A stretch of 64,000 nt of DNA from Nonomuraea thailandensis (GTDB lineage: Bacteria > Actinomycetota > Actinomycetes > Streptosporangiales > Streptosporangiaceae), in assembly GCF_024172165.1 (NCBI RefSeq), contig NZ_JAMZEB010000002.1, positions 372,001 to 436,000 on the forward strand. Direction: 5' to 3'. Below the pieces are notes generated by a model. The model worked only from the letters and a program-made list of their open reading frames with translations, had not been told where the DNA came from and made no database searches. Positions 7,793 to 15,899 of this stretch are shown piece after piece. Every line of letters begins with the position of its first letter. The first letter of the stretch is position 1. Made by a program: the position numbers and the translations under genes.

Positions 7793-8040
7793 GCCGAGGG
7801 CCGCCCCACACCGAGCATGCCCTTCCCCGGTGAGCCGAGGGCCGCCCACACCGAGCATGCCCTTTCCCGGTGAGCCGAGGGCCGCCCACACCGAGCATGC
7901 CCTTTCCCGGTGAGCCGAGGGCCGCCCACACCGAGCATGCCCCTTCCCGGTGAGCCGAGGGCCGCCCACACCGAGCATGCCCCTTCCCGGTGAGCCGAGG
8001 GCCGCCCACACCGAGCATGCCCCTTCCCGGTGAGCCGAGT
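7789..8040. repeat. 40-bp tandem array, six near-identical copies
   Basis: Units beginning GTGAGCCGAGGGCCGCCC start at 7789, 7830, 7870, 7910, 7950 and 7990; the first is 41 bp and the rest 40 bp. A seventh, degraded copy begins at 8030 and faint echoes reach about 8170. Copies differ at only one or two positions, so the array is recent or kept uniform. Each unit contains the palindrome GCATGC. The first unit starts at the stop codon of the kinase gene. There are no unique spacers, so it is not a CRISPR array. Confidence 0.92.
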
Positions 8041-8281
8041 TCGCCTGGCACCGGATGACCACCTTCCTGCCAAGCCCAGCCCTCCCCACACCACGTACGC
8101 CCTTCACTGCGAGCTGCACTGGCCCGCACCGGATGACGACCTTCCCGGCGAGCCGAGCCCAGGGCCCGTACCGAACACCCTCGCCCCTCGCCCGCCCCCC
8201 CACCACGCCTAATTGCTTTGCGCTTCCGACCTGCGGCCGAACAGGATCGTGGCGACGTGCCGGACGAAGGAAAGGAAGGCC

Positions 8282-8779
8282 ATGAACGAGATCCTGCTCG
8301 ACGCGATCCGCCACAACAACTGGGCCACCAGGCGACTCATCGAGTTCTGCCAGGCCCAGAACCTTCCGCCGGACCAACTCGAGGTGCCCGGAGTCGGCAC
8401 CTTCGGCGGCATTCTCGCCACTCTCCGCCACATCGTGGACTGCGACGGAAGCTACGCCCAGCGCCTCGCCGGAGCCGAGCTCCCCTGGGTGCACAGCGAG
8501 GGCGAGGTCGATCTGCAGGAACTGCTCGCTCGGGCCTCGGCGTCGGAGCAGGTCTGGGAGGACATCCTGGCCAAGCCGATCGACGCGGAACGAGTGATCG
8601 TCGTGGACCAGGAAACACGCGAGGTCCGCGCCGGCATCTTCCTGGCCCAGGCTCTCAACCACGCCAATCACCATCGCGAGCAGGTCTGCGCCATCCTCAC
8701 AGCCTTCGGCATCCAACCCCCGGACATCCAGGCCTGGGAGTACGCCTGGGCCACAGCCCGCATCTGGGACCGCCCCTGA
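8282..8779 (+). CDS. DinB-family protein
   Basis: 165 residues from ATG 8282, with GGAAAGGAAG upstream. The DinB four-helix bundle is visible: MNEILLDAIRHNNWATRRLIEFC, ILATLRHIVDCDGSYAQRLAG and FLAQALNHANHHREQVCAIL. The histidines in LRHIVD and NHANHH fit the family's metal triad. It is the second DinB gene within 3 kb but is not a close duplicate of the one at 5331. The function is probably a thiol-dependent transferase or hydrolase; the substrate is unknown. It converges on the M20 peptidase gene. Confidence 0.85.
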   Translation: MNEILLDAIRHNNWATRRLIEFCQAQNLPPDQLEVPGVGTFGGILATLRHIVDCDGSYAQRLAGAELPWVHSEGEVDLQELLARASASEQVWEDILAKPIDAERVIVVDQETREVRAGIFLAQALNHANHHREQVCAILTAFGIQPPDIQAWEYAWATARIWDRP

Positions 8780-8838
8780 CATCACATCGCCCCTCGCCAC
8801 CTTGGCCGCGCATCATGCCCACGCCCAACCCAGCGCGT

Positions 8839-8909
8839 TGACGCCCCTTCAGCACTTCACGCCGCCCGCGCATGGACGGCCCTTCAGCACCCTCACACCG
8901 CCCGCGCGC
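8839..8909. repeat. Two-copy tandem repeat of about 35 bp
   Basis: Two diverged copies (8839-8872 and 8873-8909) share CCCTTCAGCAC-n-TCACRCCGCCCGCGC. They fill the gap between the convergent DinB and M20 peptidase genes. A third partial copy (GACGCCC) follows. Confidence 0.6.
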
Positions 8910-8925
8910 TGACGCCCGCCCGCCC

Positions 8926-10026
8926 CTACCGGACCGCCTCGATGAGCGCCCGTAGCAGGGCCGTGCGTCCCGGCATCTCGGCGACGATGGCGTGTTCGTG
9001 ATCCGCGTGGGCGCCGCCACCCACCGCGCCCAGCCCGTCGAGGGTGGGGCAGCCGACCCCGGCCGTGAAGTTGCCGTCGGAGGCGCCGCCCACCGAGGCC
9101 GATGCCAGCGTGCCCAGCCCCAGCCCCGCCGCCAGCTCCTGCGCCAGCGCGAAGAGGCCGGCGGACATCGAGGCCTCCAGGGGCGGCCGGTTGGGGCCGC
9201 CGAGGATTTCCAGGCGGGTGCCCGGCACCACGGGGCGCAGCGCGTGCATCGCCGCGTCCACCCGAGCCTGCTCCGCGACCTCCGCCACCCGCACGTCCAC
9301 GCCCACCGAGGCGGCGGCCGGCACCGTGTTGAAGGACGTGCCGCCCGACAGCACCGTCGGCGTGACCGTGGTCGCCCCCGCGCCCATGGCGGCGACCGAC
9401 AGGATCTGGTGGGCGAGCTCGATGCCGGCGTTGGCGCCCTTCTCCGGCTCGAGCCCGGCGTGCGCCGCCTTGCCGTGCACGTTGACGGTGTAGTTGGAGG
9501 TGCCCTTGCGGGCGGTCTTCAGCGCTCCGCCGTCGGCGCCGGCCTCCATGACGAAGGTGGCGGCCAGCCCGCGGGCGGTCTCCTGGATCAGGGGCGAGGA
9601 GGTGAGCGAGCCGACCTCCTCGTCGCCGGTGATCAGCAAGGTGACGCCGTCGAGCGAGCCGAGCCCGGCCAGCGCGTGGAACGTCTGCACCAGCCCCGCC
9701 TTCATGTCGAAGACCCCCGGCCCCCGCGCCACCCCGTCCACCAGGGACCACGGGTGGGTGGCGAGGGTGCCGATCGGCCAGACGGTGTCGTGGTGACCGA
9801 GCAGCAGGACCCTGGGCGTGCCGAACGACCAGCGCAGGTGCGTGACGCCGTCGATCACCAGGAACTCCGGACCGGTGCCCAGGTGGCGGGCGCCCATCGC
9901 GGCCACCACCTTCGCGCTGCGGGCCACGGCCTCCAGGTCACTGGAGAAGGACTCGCACAGGACCAGCTCCTCCAGGTCTTCGACCATGCCGGCGGCCTGC
10001 TGGGAGGTGTTGTCGATCATGCTCAT
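8926..10026 (-). CDS. M20-family metallopeptidase (carboxypeptidase G2-like)
   Basis: 366 residues from ATG 10026, with GGAGGAC upstream. M20 dizinc-site motifs are in order: GHHDTVW near 78, a bridging aspartate in GVFDMKAG near 107, catalytic glutamates in ITGDEEVGS near 135, and C-terminal ADHEH. A dimerisation lid domain lies between (GKAAHAGLEPEKGANAG). The closest functional group is glutamate carboxypeptidase/CPG2-type enzymes that cleave N-acyl amino acids; the exact substrate is not readable. No signal peptide, so cytoplasmic. It is downstream of the M19 dipeptidase on the same strand, separated by a 24-bp repeat array, suggesting a peptide-catabolism pair. Confidence 0.9.
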   Translation of the reverse strand: MSMIDNTSQQAAGMVEDLEELVLCESFSSDLEAVARSAKVVAAMGARHLGTGPEFLVIDGVTHLRWSFGTPRVLLLGHHDTVWPIGTLATHPWSLVDGVARGPGVFDMKAGLVQTFHALAGLGSLDGVTLLITGDEEVGSLTSSPLIQETARGLAATFVMEAGADGGALKTARKGTSNYTVNVHGKAAHAGLEPEKGANAGIELAHQILSVAAMGAGATTVTPTVLSGGTSFNTVPAAASVGVDVRVAEVAEQARVDAAMHALRPVVPGTRLEILGGPNRPPLEASMSAGLFALAQELAAGLGLGTLASASVGGASDGNFTAGVGCPTLDGLGAVGGGAHADHEHAIVAEMPGRTALLRALIEAVR

Positions 10027-10072
10027 GATCGTCGTCCTCCGAGAAGTGACTTCGGCCTGCTGTGCGAGACCT

Positions 10073-10168
10073 GCGACGGCCGGGCGCCAGGGCCCCGCGA
10101 CCGCAGGGTGGCAGGGCCCTGTGACGGCAGGGTGGCAGGGCTCGGCGGCGGCTGGGTGGCAGGGGCCG
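10073..10168. repeat. 24-bp tandem array, four copies
   Basis: Four 24-bp units (10073, 10097, 10121, 10145) follow the pattern GYGACnGCnGGGTGGCAGGG. They fill most of the gap between the M19 and M20 peptidase genes. Confidence 0.8.
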
Positions 10169-10174
10169 GGGCTG

Positions 10175-11203
10175 TCACGAGAGGAGCTCGCCGAAGAGCC
10201 GGTGGACGTTGCCGCCGATGATCTGCATCACGTCCTTCTCCGGCAGCCCGCGCGCGAGCAGCCCCTCCGTGACCATGGGCAGCCCGCGCGGCCCCTCCAG
10301 GCCCTGGATCGCCTGCTTCGGGTCCACCCCTCTGGTGTGCAGGTCCTCGCAGCAGGGCGGCGTCAGGTCGTCCATCACCTCGCGGATGAAGTCGGGGCCG
10401 AGACCCACGTGGTCGATGCCGGCGACGGACACGATGTGCTCGATGTGGTCGAGCAGGCGGTCGAGCGTCATGTCCTCCTCGCGCTCGGCGAGGAACGGGG
10501 CGAAGAAGTTGACGCAGATGACGCCGCCGGTGGCGGCGACGGCCCTGAGCTGGTCGTCGGTGAGGTTGCGGTGGTGGTCGCGCAGGGCGCGGGCGGAGGA
10601 GTGGGTGGCGATGACCGGCCTGGTGGCCAGCTCCAGCACGTGGGCGACGCCCGAGGCGCCCAGATGGGAGACGTCGAAGACGATGCCCAGGCGCTCCATC
10701 TCCTGCAGGGCCGCGACGCCGGCTGAGGTCAGGCCGCTGCCCGTGGCGTCCTCGCCGCTGCCGTCGGCCAGCGGGGTGCGGCCGAAGTGGGCGATGGAGG
10801 CCACCCGAACGCCCAGGCGGTGCACGGTCGGGATCAGCTCGACGCTGGCGTCGAGGCCGGGCATGCTCTCCATCGCGAGCACCAGGGCGATCTTGCCGTC
10901 GTCGAGCGCCCGGTCGATGTCGGAGGCGTCGAGGCAGAGGCGTACGTGGTCGGGGTTGCCCTCCGCCAGCACGTGCGCGCACTCGATCATGCGCAGGGTC
11001 TGCCGCAGCGCGCCCTCCGGGAGAAACTGGTCGTCGATGAAGACGGGCAGCACCTGCAGGTTGACGCCTCCGTCGAGGAGCTGCGGCAGCCATCTCTCCC
11101 GGAAGAACGAGGCCCACTGGTGCGGAGGCCTGGCGGAGACCGCCATCAGCAGGTCGTTGTGAGTGTCGGCCACGACAGCGCGCTGGTGCAGGGGAAGCGT
11201 CAT
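10175..11203 (-). CDS. Membrane dipeptidase family (M19) dipeptidase
   Basis: 342 residues from ATG 11203 (MTLPLHQRAVVADTHNDLL). M19 metal-site motifs: DTHND near residue 13, the glutamate in AMESM, and the histidines in DVSHLG and THSSARAL. DHVGLGPDFIREV and a C-terminal IIGGNVHRLF, both typical of renal-dipeptidase-like enzymes, complete the TIM barrel. No signal peptide is visible, so a cytoplasmic dipeptidase is likely despite the family name. Substrates are L- or L,D-dipeptides by family. An in-frame TTG at 11239 is a possible longer start without support. Confidence 0.92.
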   Translation of the reverse strand: MTLPLHQRAVVADTHNDLLMAVSARPPHQWASFFRERWLPQLLDGGVNLQVLPVFIDDQFLPEGALRQTLRMIECAHVLAEGNPDHVRLCLDASDIDRALDDGKIALVLAMESMPGLDASVELIPTVHRLGVRVASIAHFGRTPLADGSGEDATGSGLTSAGVAALQEMERLGIVFDVSHLGASGVAHVLELATRPVIATHSSARALRDHHRNLTDDQLRAVAATGGVICVNFFAPFLAEREEDMTLDRLLDHIEHIVSVAGIDHVGLGPDFIREVMDDLTPPCCEDLHTRGVDPKQAIQGLEGPRGLPMVTEGLLARGLPEKDVMQIIGGNVHRLFGELLS

Positions 11204-11304
11204 GGCAGGACGGTATCGCGAGGCTGGGACCTGCTCCAATGCGTCCCAGGTCCGATTTTTTTGATCAGTTGTACGACCTGGGTTTGATGGACTGCCCGCC
11301 CACC

Positions 11305-11372
11305 GGGCCGGCTGAACGCCGGTTCGCCTCAGCGGGCCGGGCCGGCTGAACGCCGGTTCGCCTCAGCCGGCC
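11305..11372. repeat. 34-bp direct duplication at a gene end
   Basis: Two adjacent 34-bp copies (11305-11338 and 11339-11372) are nearly identical. The downstream copy contains the last codons and stop (TCA, 11363-11365) of the monooxygenase gene; the other lies outside it and duplicates that stop region. Confidence 0.8.
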
Positions 11373-12805
11373 GGGCCGGTCGGCCGGTAGGCGGGCTGCG
11401 GCGGCCGGGCCGTGAGCCTGCGGTACAGCGTCGTGGTCCCCGGCCAGTTGTTGGTGACGCGCCCGGACGCGGTCTTGTACCAGCTCTGGCACCCCGCCCC
11501 CCACACCATCCCGGCCATCGCCGCGTCGAGCCGCCTGCGCCACGCCGCCATCACCTCGGCCCGCACCTCGATGGGGCCGCTCCCCGCCAGGTACGGCAGG
11601 CAGGACATGACATGGTTCACCTGGCATTCGATCATGAAGATGATCGAGTTGTGCCCCAGGTTCGTGTTCGGCCCGTACAGCATGAACATGTTCGGGAACC
11701 CGGGCACCGAGATCCCCAGATAGGCCTCGGCCCCCTTGTCCCACCGCTCCTCCAGCGACCGCCCCCCGCGTCCCACCACCTCCATGGGGACCAGGAACTC
11801 GGTGCTCTTGAAGCCGGTGGCGTACACGATCGTGTCCACCTCGTACGGCCCCTCGGTCGTCTCGATCCCCTTGGCCGTGACCCGCACGATCTTGTCGGTC
11901 ACCAGCGACACGTTCGGCCTGGTCAGTGCCGGATAGAAGCTGCTGTCGATGACCACCCGCTTGCAGCCGGGCGGGTAGTCGGGCGTCAGCCTCGCCCGCA
12001 GCCCCGGGTCGGGCACCTGGTCGCGCAGGTGCCGCAGCGCCCGCTGCTTGAGCAGCCCCGTGCTCCACCCCTCGGACAGTGCCGGGTAGAGGGTGCCTTC
12101 GGCGTACCGATAGATCCACTCCCGATAGGCCCGCTGCAGCCCGGGGACGTAGTGGAAGGCCAGCCGGGTGAGCGGGCCGAACGTGGCGTCGGGCTTCGGG
12201 ATCACCCAGTTGGGCGTGCGCTGGAAGACGTACAGGTGCTCGGCGCGCTCCGCGACGCGGGGGATGAGCTGGGCCGCGGAGGACCCGTTCCCGATCACGG
12301 CGACGCGCCGGCCGGAGATGTCGTGCTCGTGGTCCCAGCGGGCGGAATGGAACGACACCCCCTCGAAATCCGCCATGCCGGGAATGTCCGGCAGGCGGGG
12401 CCGGTTGAGCTGCCCCACCCCCATGACGAGCACGTCGAACGCCTCCGTGCCGCCCGGCGTGGTGACCTGCCATCGCGTGCCGTCGAAAACGGCCCGCCGC
12501 ACTTCCGTGCCGAAGCGGATCTTTTCCCTCACGTGGTATTTGTCGGCGCAATGTTCGAGATATTCGAGAATCTCTGGTTGTTCCGGGTAGCGGCGGCTCC
12601 AGCTCGCGTACTTCTCGAAGGAGTACGAGTACAGATGCGAGGGAATGTCGCACCCCGCCCCGGGATAGCTGTTGTCCCGCCAGGTGCCGCCGAGATCCCC
12701 GGCCTTCTCGAAGACCGTGTACGAGCGAATCCCCGCCCGTTCGAGCTGGATCGCCATGCACAGCCCGCCGAAACCCGCTCCGACGATCGCGACGCTTGGT
12801 GCCAT
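11363..12805 (-). CDS. Flavin-containing monooxygenase, Baeyer-Villiger type
   Basis: 480 residues from ATG 12805, preceded by GGAGGG. FAD-binding GAGFGG lies at residues 8-13, an NADPH-binding GNGSSA near 172, and between them FEGVSFHSARW fits the FxGxxxHxxxW fingerprint of Baeyer-Villiger monooxygenases and FMOs. ATGFKSTEF is the ATG motif of the family. The expected reaction is NADPH- and O2-dependent oxygenation of ketones or heteroatoms; the substrate is unknown. A TetR-type palindrome lies 14 bp upstream of the start, so induction by a small hydrophobic effector is likely. The gene diverges from the Nif3 operon. Confidence 0.88.
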   Translation of the reverse strand: MAPSVAIVGAGFGGLCMAIQLERAGIRSYTVFEKAGDLGGTWRDNSYPGAGCDIPSHLYSYSFEKYASWSRRYPEQPEILEYLEHCADKYHVREKIRFGTEVRRAVFDGTRWQVTTPGGTEAFDVLVMGVGQLNRPRLPDIPGMADFEGVSFHSARWDHEHDISGRRVAVIGNGSSAAQLIPRVAERAEHLYVFQRTPNWVIPKPDATFGPLTRLAFHYVPGLQRAYREWIYRYAEGTLYPALSEGWSTGLLKQRALRHLRDQVPDPGLRARLTPDYPPGCKRVVIDSSFYPALTRPNVSLVTDKIVRVTAKGIETTEGPYEVDTIVYATGFKSTEFLVPMEVVGRGGRSLEERWDKGAEAYLGISVPGFPNMFMLYGPNTNLGHNSIIFMIECQVNHVMSCLPYLAGSGPIEVRAEVMAAWRRRLDAAMAGMVWGAGCQSWYKTASGRVTNNWPGTTTLYRRLTARPPQPAYRPTGPAG

Positions 12806-12819
12806 GCCGCCCTCCGCAC

Positions 12820-12839
12820 GTAAGTCAGGATTCACTTAC
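12820..12839. promoter_or_regulatory. TetR-type palindromic operator before the monooxygenase
   Basis: GTAAGTCA (12820-12827) and TCACTTAC (12832-12839) are 8-bp half-sites in inverted orientation with one mismatch and a 4-bp centre. Size and symmetry fit a TetR-family operator. It sits just upstream of the ribosome binding site of the monooxygenase gene. No tetR gene is in the neighbourhood. Confidence 0.65.
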
Positions 12840-12917
12840 ATTACGCCGAACCCCGTTCCGAAGACACCCCTCGCCGCGCCCGCCGCGAGGCGTCCCGCGG
12901 GCCGGTAGTCTGCGCAG

Positions 12918-13727
12918 GTGGCTGCTGTGACGTTGACTGACGTGATCGAGGTGCTCGAGGCGGCCTACCCGCCCGCCCGGGCCGAGTCGTGGGACGCGGT
13001 GGGGCTGGTCAGCGGCGACCCGGCCCAGCAGGTGCGCCGGGTGCTGTTCGCAGTCGACCCGGTCGCCGCCGTGGCCGAGGAGGCGCTCGACTGCGGCGCC
13101 GACCTGATCGTCACCCACCACCCCCTCTACCTGCGCGGCACCACCTCCGTGGCCGCGACCACGCCCAAGGGCAGGCTCGTCCACACCCTGATCAAGAACG
13201 ACATCGCCCTCTACACCGCCCACACCAACGCCGACGTCGCGAACCCGGGCGTTTCCGACGCCCTGGCCAGGGCCGTCGGGCTGGCCGGCGACCTGGTCCC
13301 GCTGCGGCCGTTCCCCGACGACCCGTGGCGCGGGCTCGGCCGCGTCGGGGAGCTGCCGGAGAAGACGACGCTGGGCGAGTTCGCGCGGCGGGCGGCCGAC
13401 GGGCTGCCGCGCACGTCGTGGGGGATCCGCGTGGCGGGCGACCTGTCGCGCCCGGTCCTGCGCGTGGCCGTCAGCGGCGGCGCGGGCGACTCGCTCCTCG
13501 GTACGGCCGCCGCCGCGGGCGTCGACGTGTTCCTCACGGCGGACCTGCGGCACCATCCTGCCAGCGAGTTCGTGGAGTCGGGCGGGCCCGCGCTGATCGA
13601 CGCCGCGCACTGGGCGACCGAGTGGCCCTGGCTCGACAGTGCGGCGTCCATCCTGCGCGAGAGTGGCGTTACCGTTGAAACACGTGTCTCCGCCACGGTC
13701 ACCGATGCTTGGACAAGAGGATATTGA
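12918..13727 (+). CDS. Nif3-like dinuclear metal-centre hexameric protein
   Basis: 269 residues. The GTG start at 12918 follows TAGTCT (12906-12911) by 6 nt, suggesting leaderless translation. Nif3/YbgI/DUF34 features: ESWDAVGLVSGDP near residue 24, THHPLYLRG near 68 and YTAHTNAD near 99, whose histidines and aspartate bind the metals, with LTADLRHH and IDAAHWATEWPW near the end. It belongs to the GTP cyclohydrolase I type 2 / Nif3 family of uncertain biochemistry. It is the first gene of a conserved actinobacterial cluster with the zinc-ribbon and RNase H/phosphatase genes (compare Rv2230c-Rv2228c of M. tuberculosis). Confidence 0.93.
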   Translation: MAAVTLTDVIEVLEAAYPPARAESWDAVGLVSGDPAQQVRRVLFAVDPVAAVAEEALDCGADLIVTHHPLYLRGTTSVAATTPKGRLVHTLIKNDIALYTAHTNADVANPGVSDALARAVGLAGDLVPLRPFPDDPWRGLGRVGELPEKTTLGEFARRAADGLPRTSWGIRVAGDLSRPVLRVAVSGGAGDSLLGTAAAAGVDVFLTADLRHHPASEFVESGGPALIDAAHWATEWPWLDSAASILRESGVTVETRVSATVTDAWTRGY

Positions 13728-13729
13728 TC

Positions 13730-14470
13730 ATGAAAGCAGCCCCTGAGGCACAGAAGCGACTGCTCGACCTGGCAGAGCTCGACTCCGTGATTGATCGGCT
13801 GGCGCACCGCCGCCGCACCCTGCCCGAGCTGGCCGAGATCGACGAGCGCTCCAAGGCGTTCGCCAGGCTCTCCACCCAGGTGATCGAGGCCGAGACCGAG
13901 GCCGGCGACCTCGCCCGCGAGCAGGCCAAGGCCGAGAGCGACGTCGACGCCGTGCGCACCCGGGCCGACCGAGACCAGAAGCGCCTCGACTCCGGGGCCG
14001 TGACCTCGCCGCGCGACCTGGCGAGCCTGCAGTCCGAGATCACCTCGCTGCACAGGCGGCAGGGCGACCTGGAGGAGGTCGTGCTGGAGATCATGGAGCG
14101 CAGGGAGGCCGCCGACACCAAGGTCACCGACCTGGTGGCCAAGCGTGACGAGGAGCGCGCCACGCTCTCCACGGCGGAGGACCGCCGCGACGCCGCGCTG
14201 AGCGAGATCGAGAAGGAGTCGGGCGAGGTGCAGGGCCGGCGCGCGGGCGTCGTCGGCGACATCCCCGCCGACCTGCTCAAGCTCTACGAGAAGCTCAGGG
14301 AGCAGTACGGTGTGGGCGCCGCCATGCTGCACGGCGGCCGGTGCCAGGGCTGCAAGGTGGCCCTGTCCATCGCCGAGATGAACCGCATCAAGGCAGCCCC
14401 CCACGACGAGGTGCTCCGGTGCGAGGAGTGCCGCCGCATCCTCGTCCGCACCGCAGAGTCGGGCCTGTGA
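13730..14470 (+). CDS. Coiled-coil protein with C-terminal zinc ribbon (CT398/C4-type)
   Basis: 246 residues from ATG 13730, 2 nt after the Nif3 stop. Residues 10-190 are a long antiparallel coiled coil rich in Glu, Arg and Ala. The C-terminus carries a zinc ribbon with paired cysteines: CQGCK near 205 and CEECRR near 231. This is the family of Rv2229c and chlamydial CT398; proposed roles are as nucleic-acid or secretion-related scaffolds, none settled. The stop overlaps the start of the next gene (GTGA), so translation is coupled. Confidence 0.92.
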   Translation: MKAAPEAQKRLLDLAELDSVIDRLAHRRRTLPELAEIDERSKAFARLSTQVIEAETEAGDLAREQAKAESDVDAVRTRADRDQKRLDSGAVTSPRDLASLQSEITSLHRRQGDLEEVVLEIMERREAADTKVTDLVAKRDEERATLSTAEDRRDAALSEIEKESGEVQGRRAGVVGDIPADLLKLYEKLREQYGVGAAMLHGGRCQGCKVALSIAEMNRIKAAPHDEVLRCEECRRILVRTAESGL

Positions 14471-15750
14471 CCTCGTACGTCATCGAGGCCGACGGCGGCT
14501 CGCGCGGCAACCCGGGCCCGGCCGGCTACGGCGCGGTCGTCATGGACGCCTCCGACGGCCAGGTGCTGGCGGAGGCGGCCGAGGCCATCGGCGTCACGAC
14601 CAACAACGTCGCCGAGTACCGCGGCCTGATCGCCGGCCTGCGGGCCGTGCTCGACCTGGGCGGCGACGGGGCGCACGTGGCCGTCAGGATGGACTCGAAG
14701 CTGGTCGTCGAGCAGATGGCCGGCCGCTGGAAGATCAAGAACGAGGGCCTGCGCCCGCTGGCGGCCGAGGCCGGCACGCTGGTGAGGCGGCTGCGGGTGA
14801 CGGAGTGGACGTGGATCCCCCGCGAACGCAACTCCCACGCCGACCGCCTCGCCAACGAGGCCATGGACGCCGCAGCCAAGGGCCTGAAGTGGAAGGCGGG
14901 CGGCACGACCGGCGCCGGCGCGCCGGGGCCTGCCGGCACGGGCGGCACGGGCGACGCGTCAGGGCCTGCCGGCACGGGCGCGCGGGCTGCCGCGACCGGT
15001 GCCGCGCCGACGACCGGCCGGCAGACGGACCTCCTCGACGGGGGCGACATCTCCGCCCCCACGGCCTCCGTGGCCACCGCCCAGGCCAGGGCCACGGGCA
15101 CGGCCAAGGGCACGGGCTGGGCTCCGCCCACCCGCGTCGCCACCTCCCTGCTCCTCCTCAGGCACGGCGAGACCGAGCTGTCGCTCGAACGCAGGTTCTC
15201 CGGTCGCGGAGACGCCGAGCTCACCGCGAACGGCCTGGCCCAGGCCTCGGCTGCGGCCGCACGGCTGTCGCGCGACCCGTACCGGCTGGACGTGGTCGTC
15301 ACCTCCCCGCTCAGGCGCGCCAGGCAGACCGCGCAGGCGGTCGCCGAGCAGGCGGGCGTCGAGGTCGAGGTGCTCGAAGAGCTCAGGGAGGCGGATTTCG
15401 GCGCCTGGGAGGGCCACACGTTCACGGAGGTCCAGCGCCGCTGGCCCGCCGAGCTGGCAGCCTGGCTGGCGGACCCCGACGTGGCCCCGCCGGGCGGCGA
15501 GAGCTTCGCGCAGACCGCCCGCCGCGTGCAGGCGGCGAGAGAGCGGCTGGTGGAGCGGTACGAAGGCAAGACCGTGCTGGCCGTCTCGCACGTGACGCCG
15601 ATCAAGCTGCTGCTCAGAGACGCCCTGCTGGCGCCGCTGCAGTCCCTCTACCGCATGCATCTCGACCTGGCGTGCCTGTCGCTGATCGAGTACTACGCCG
15701 ACGGGCCGGCCGTCGTGAAGACCTTCAACGACACCTCGCACCTGCGCTGA
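14467..15750 (+). CDS. Bifunctional RNase HI / histidine-phosphatase fusion
   Basis: 427 residues from GTG 14467, overlapping the previous stop by 4 nt. Residues 1-140 are an RNase HI domain: EADGGSRGNPGPAGYG, the glutamate in NNVAEYRGLI, DSKLVVEQMAG and NSHADRLANEAMD give the D-E-D-D metal ligands. A glycine/alanine/threonine-rich linker (145-225) joins a phosphoglycerate-mutase-like domain with LLRHGETELS, SPLRRARQT and VSHVTPIKLL. This matches Rv2228c of M. tuberculosis, which combines RNase H with an acid-phosphatase/CobC-like domain. Likely roles are RNA-DNA hybrid removal plus phosphate-ester hydrolysis, possibly alpha-ribazole phosphate. Confidence 0.93.
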   Translation: MTSYVIEADGGSRGNPGPAGYGAVVMDASDGQVLAEAAEAIGVTTNNVAEYRGLIAGLRAVLDLGGDGAHVAVRMDSKLVVEQMAGRWKIKNEGLRPLAAEAGTLVRRLRVTEWTWIPRERNSHADRLANEAMDAAAKGLKWKAGGTTGAGAPGPAGTGGTGDASGPAGTGARAAATGAAPTTGRQTDLLDGGDISAPTASVATAQARATGTAKGTGWAPPTRVATSLLLLRHGETELSLERRFSGRGDAELTANGLAQASAAAARLSRDPYRLDVVVTSPLRRARQTAQAVAEQAGVEVEVLEELREADFGAWEGHTFTEVQRRWPAELAAWLADPDVAPPGGESFAQTARRVQAARERLVERYEGKTVLAVSHVTPIKLLLRDALLAPLQSLYRMHLDLACLSLIEYYADGPAVVKTFNDTSHLR

Positions 15751-15858
15751 GAGCGGAGCCGTGCCGGGCGCCACCAGTGACGCACCCGGCACGACCGCCG
15801 CATTGCCACCGCCCCCCTCAGGCGATGACTCCGCCATTCCAGCGAATCGATCTTGTCG

Positions 15859-15888
15859 TTGAGTTGGGAACGGCTTGAGATTTGATAC
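15859..15888 (+). promoter_or_regulatory. rnpB promoter
   Basis: TTGAGT (15859-15864), an 18-bp spacer and TGATAC (15883-15888) give a good housekeeping-sigma promoter. The predicted start lies 8-12 nt downstream, at the first bases of RNase P RNA. Confidence 0.7.
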
Positions 15889-15899
15889 AGTCCACCAGA

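Noticed and set aside
7789..8040. CRISPR array
   Set aside because: Units are contiguous and identical along their full length; there are no variable spacers and no cas genes.
7703..8800. Long reverse-strand open frame through the 40-bp array
   Set aside because: The repeat is 40 bp, so each copy shifts frame; the apparent protein is a by-product of GC-rich DNA without stops, and a real gene lies on the other strand.
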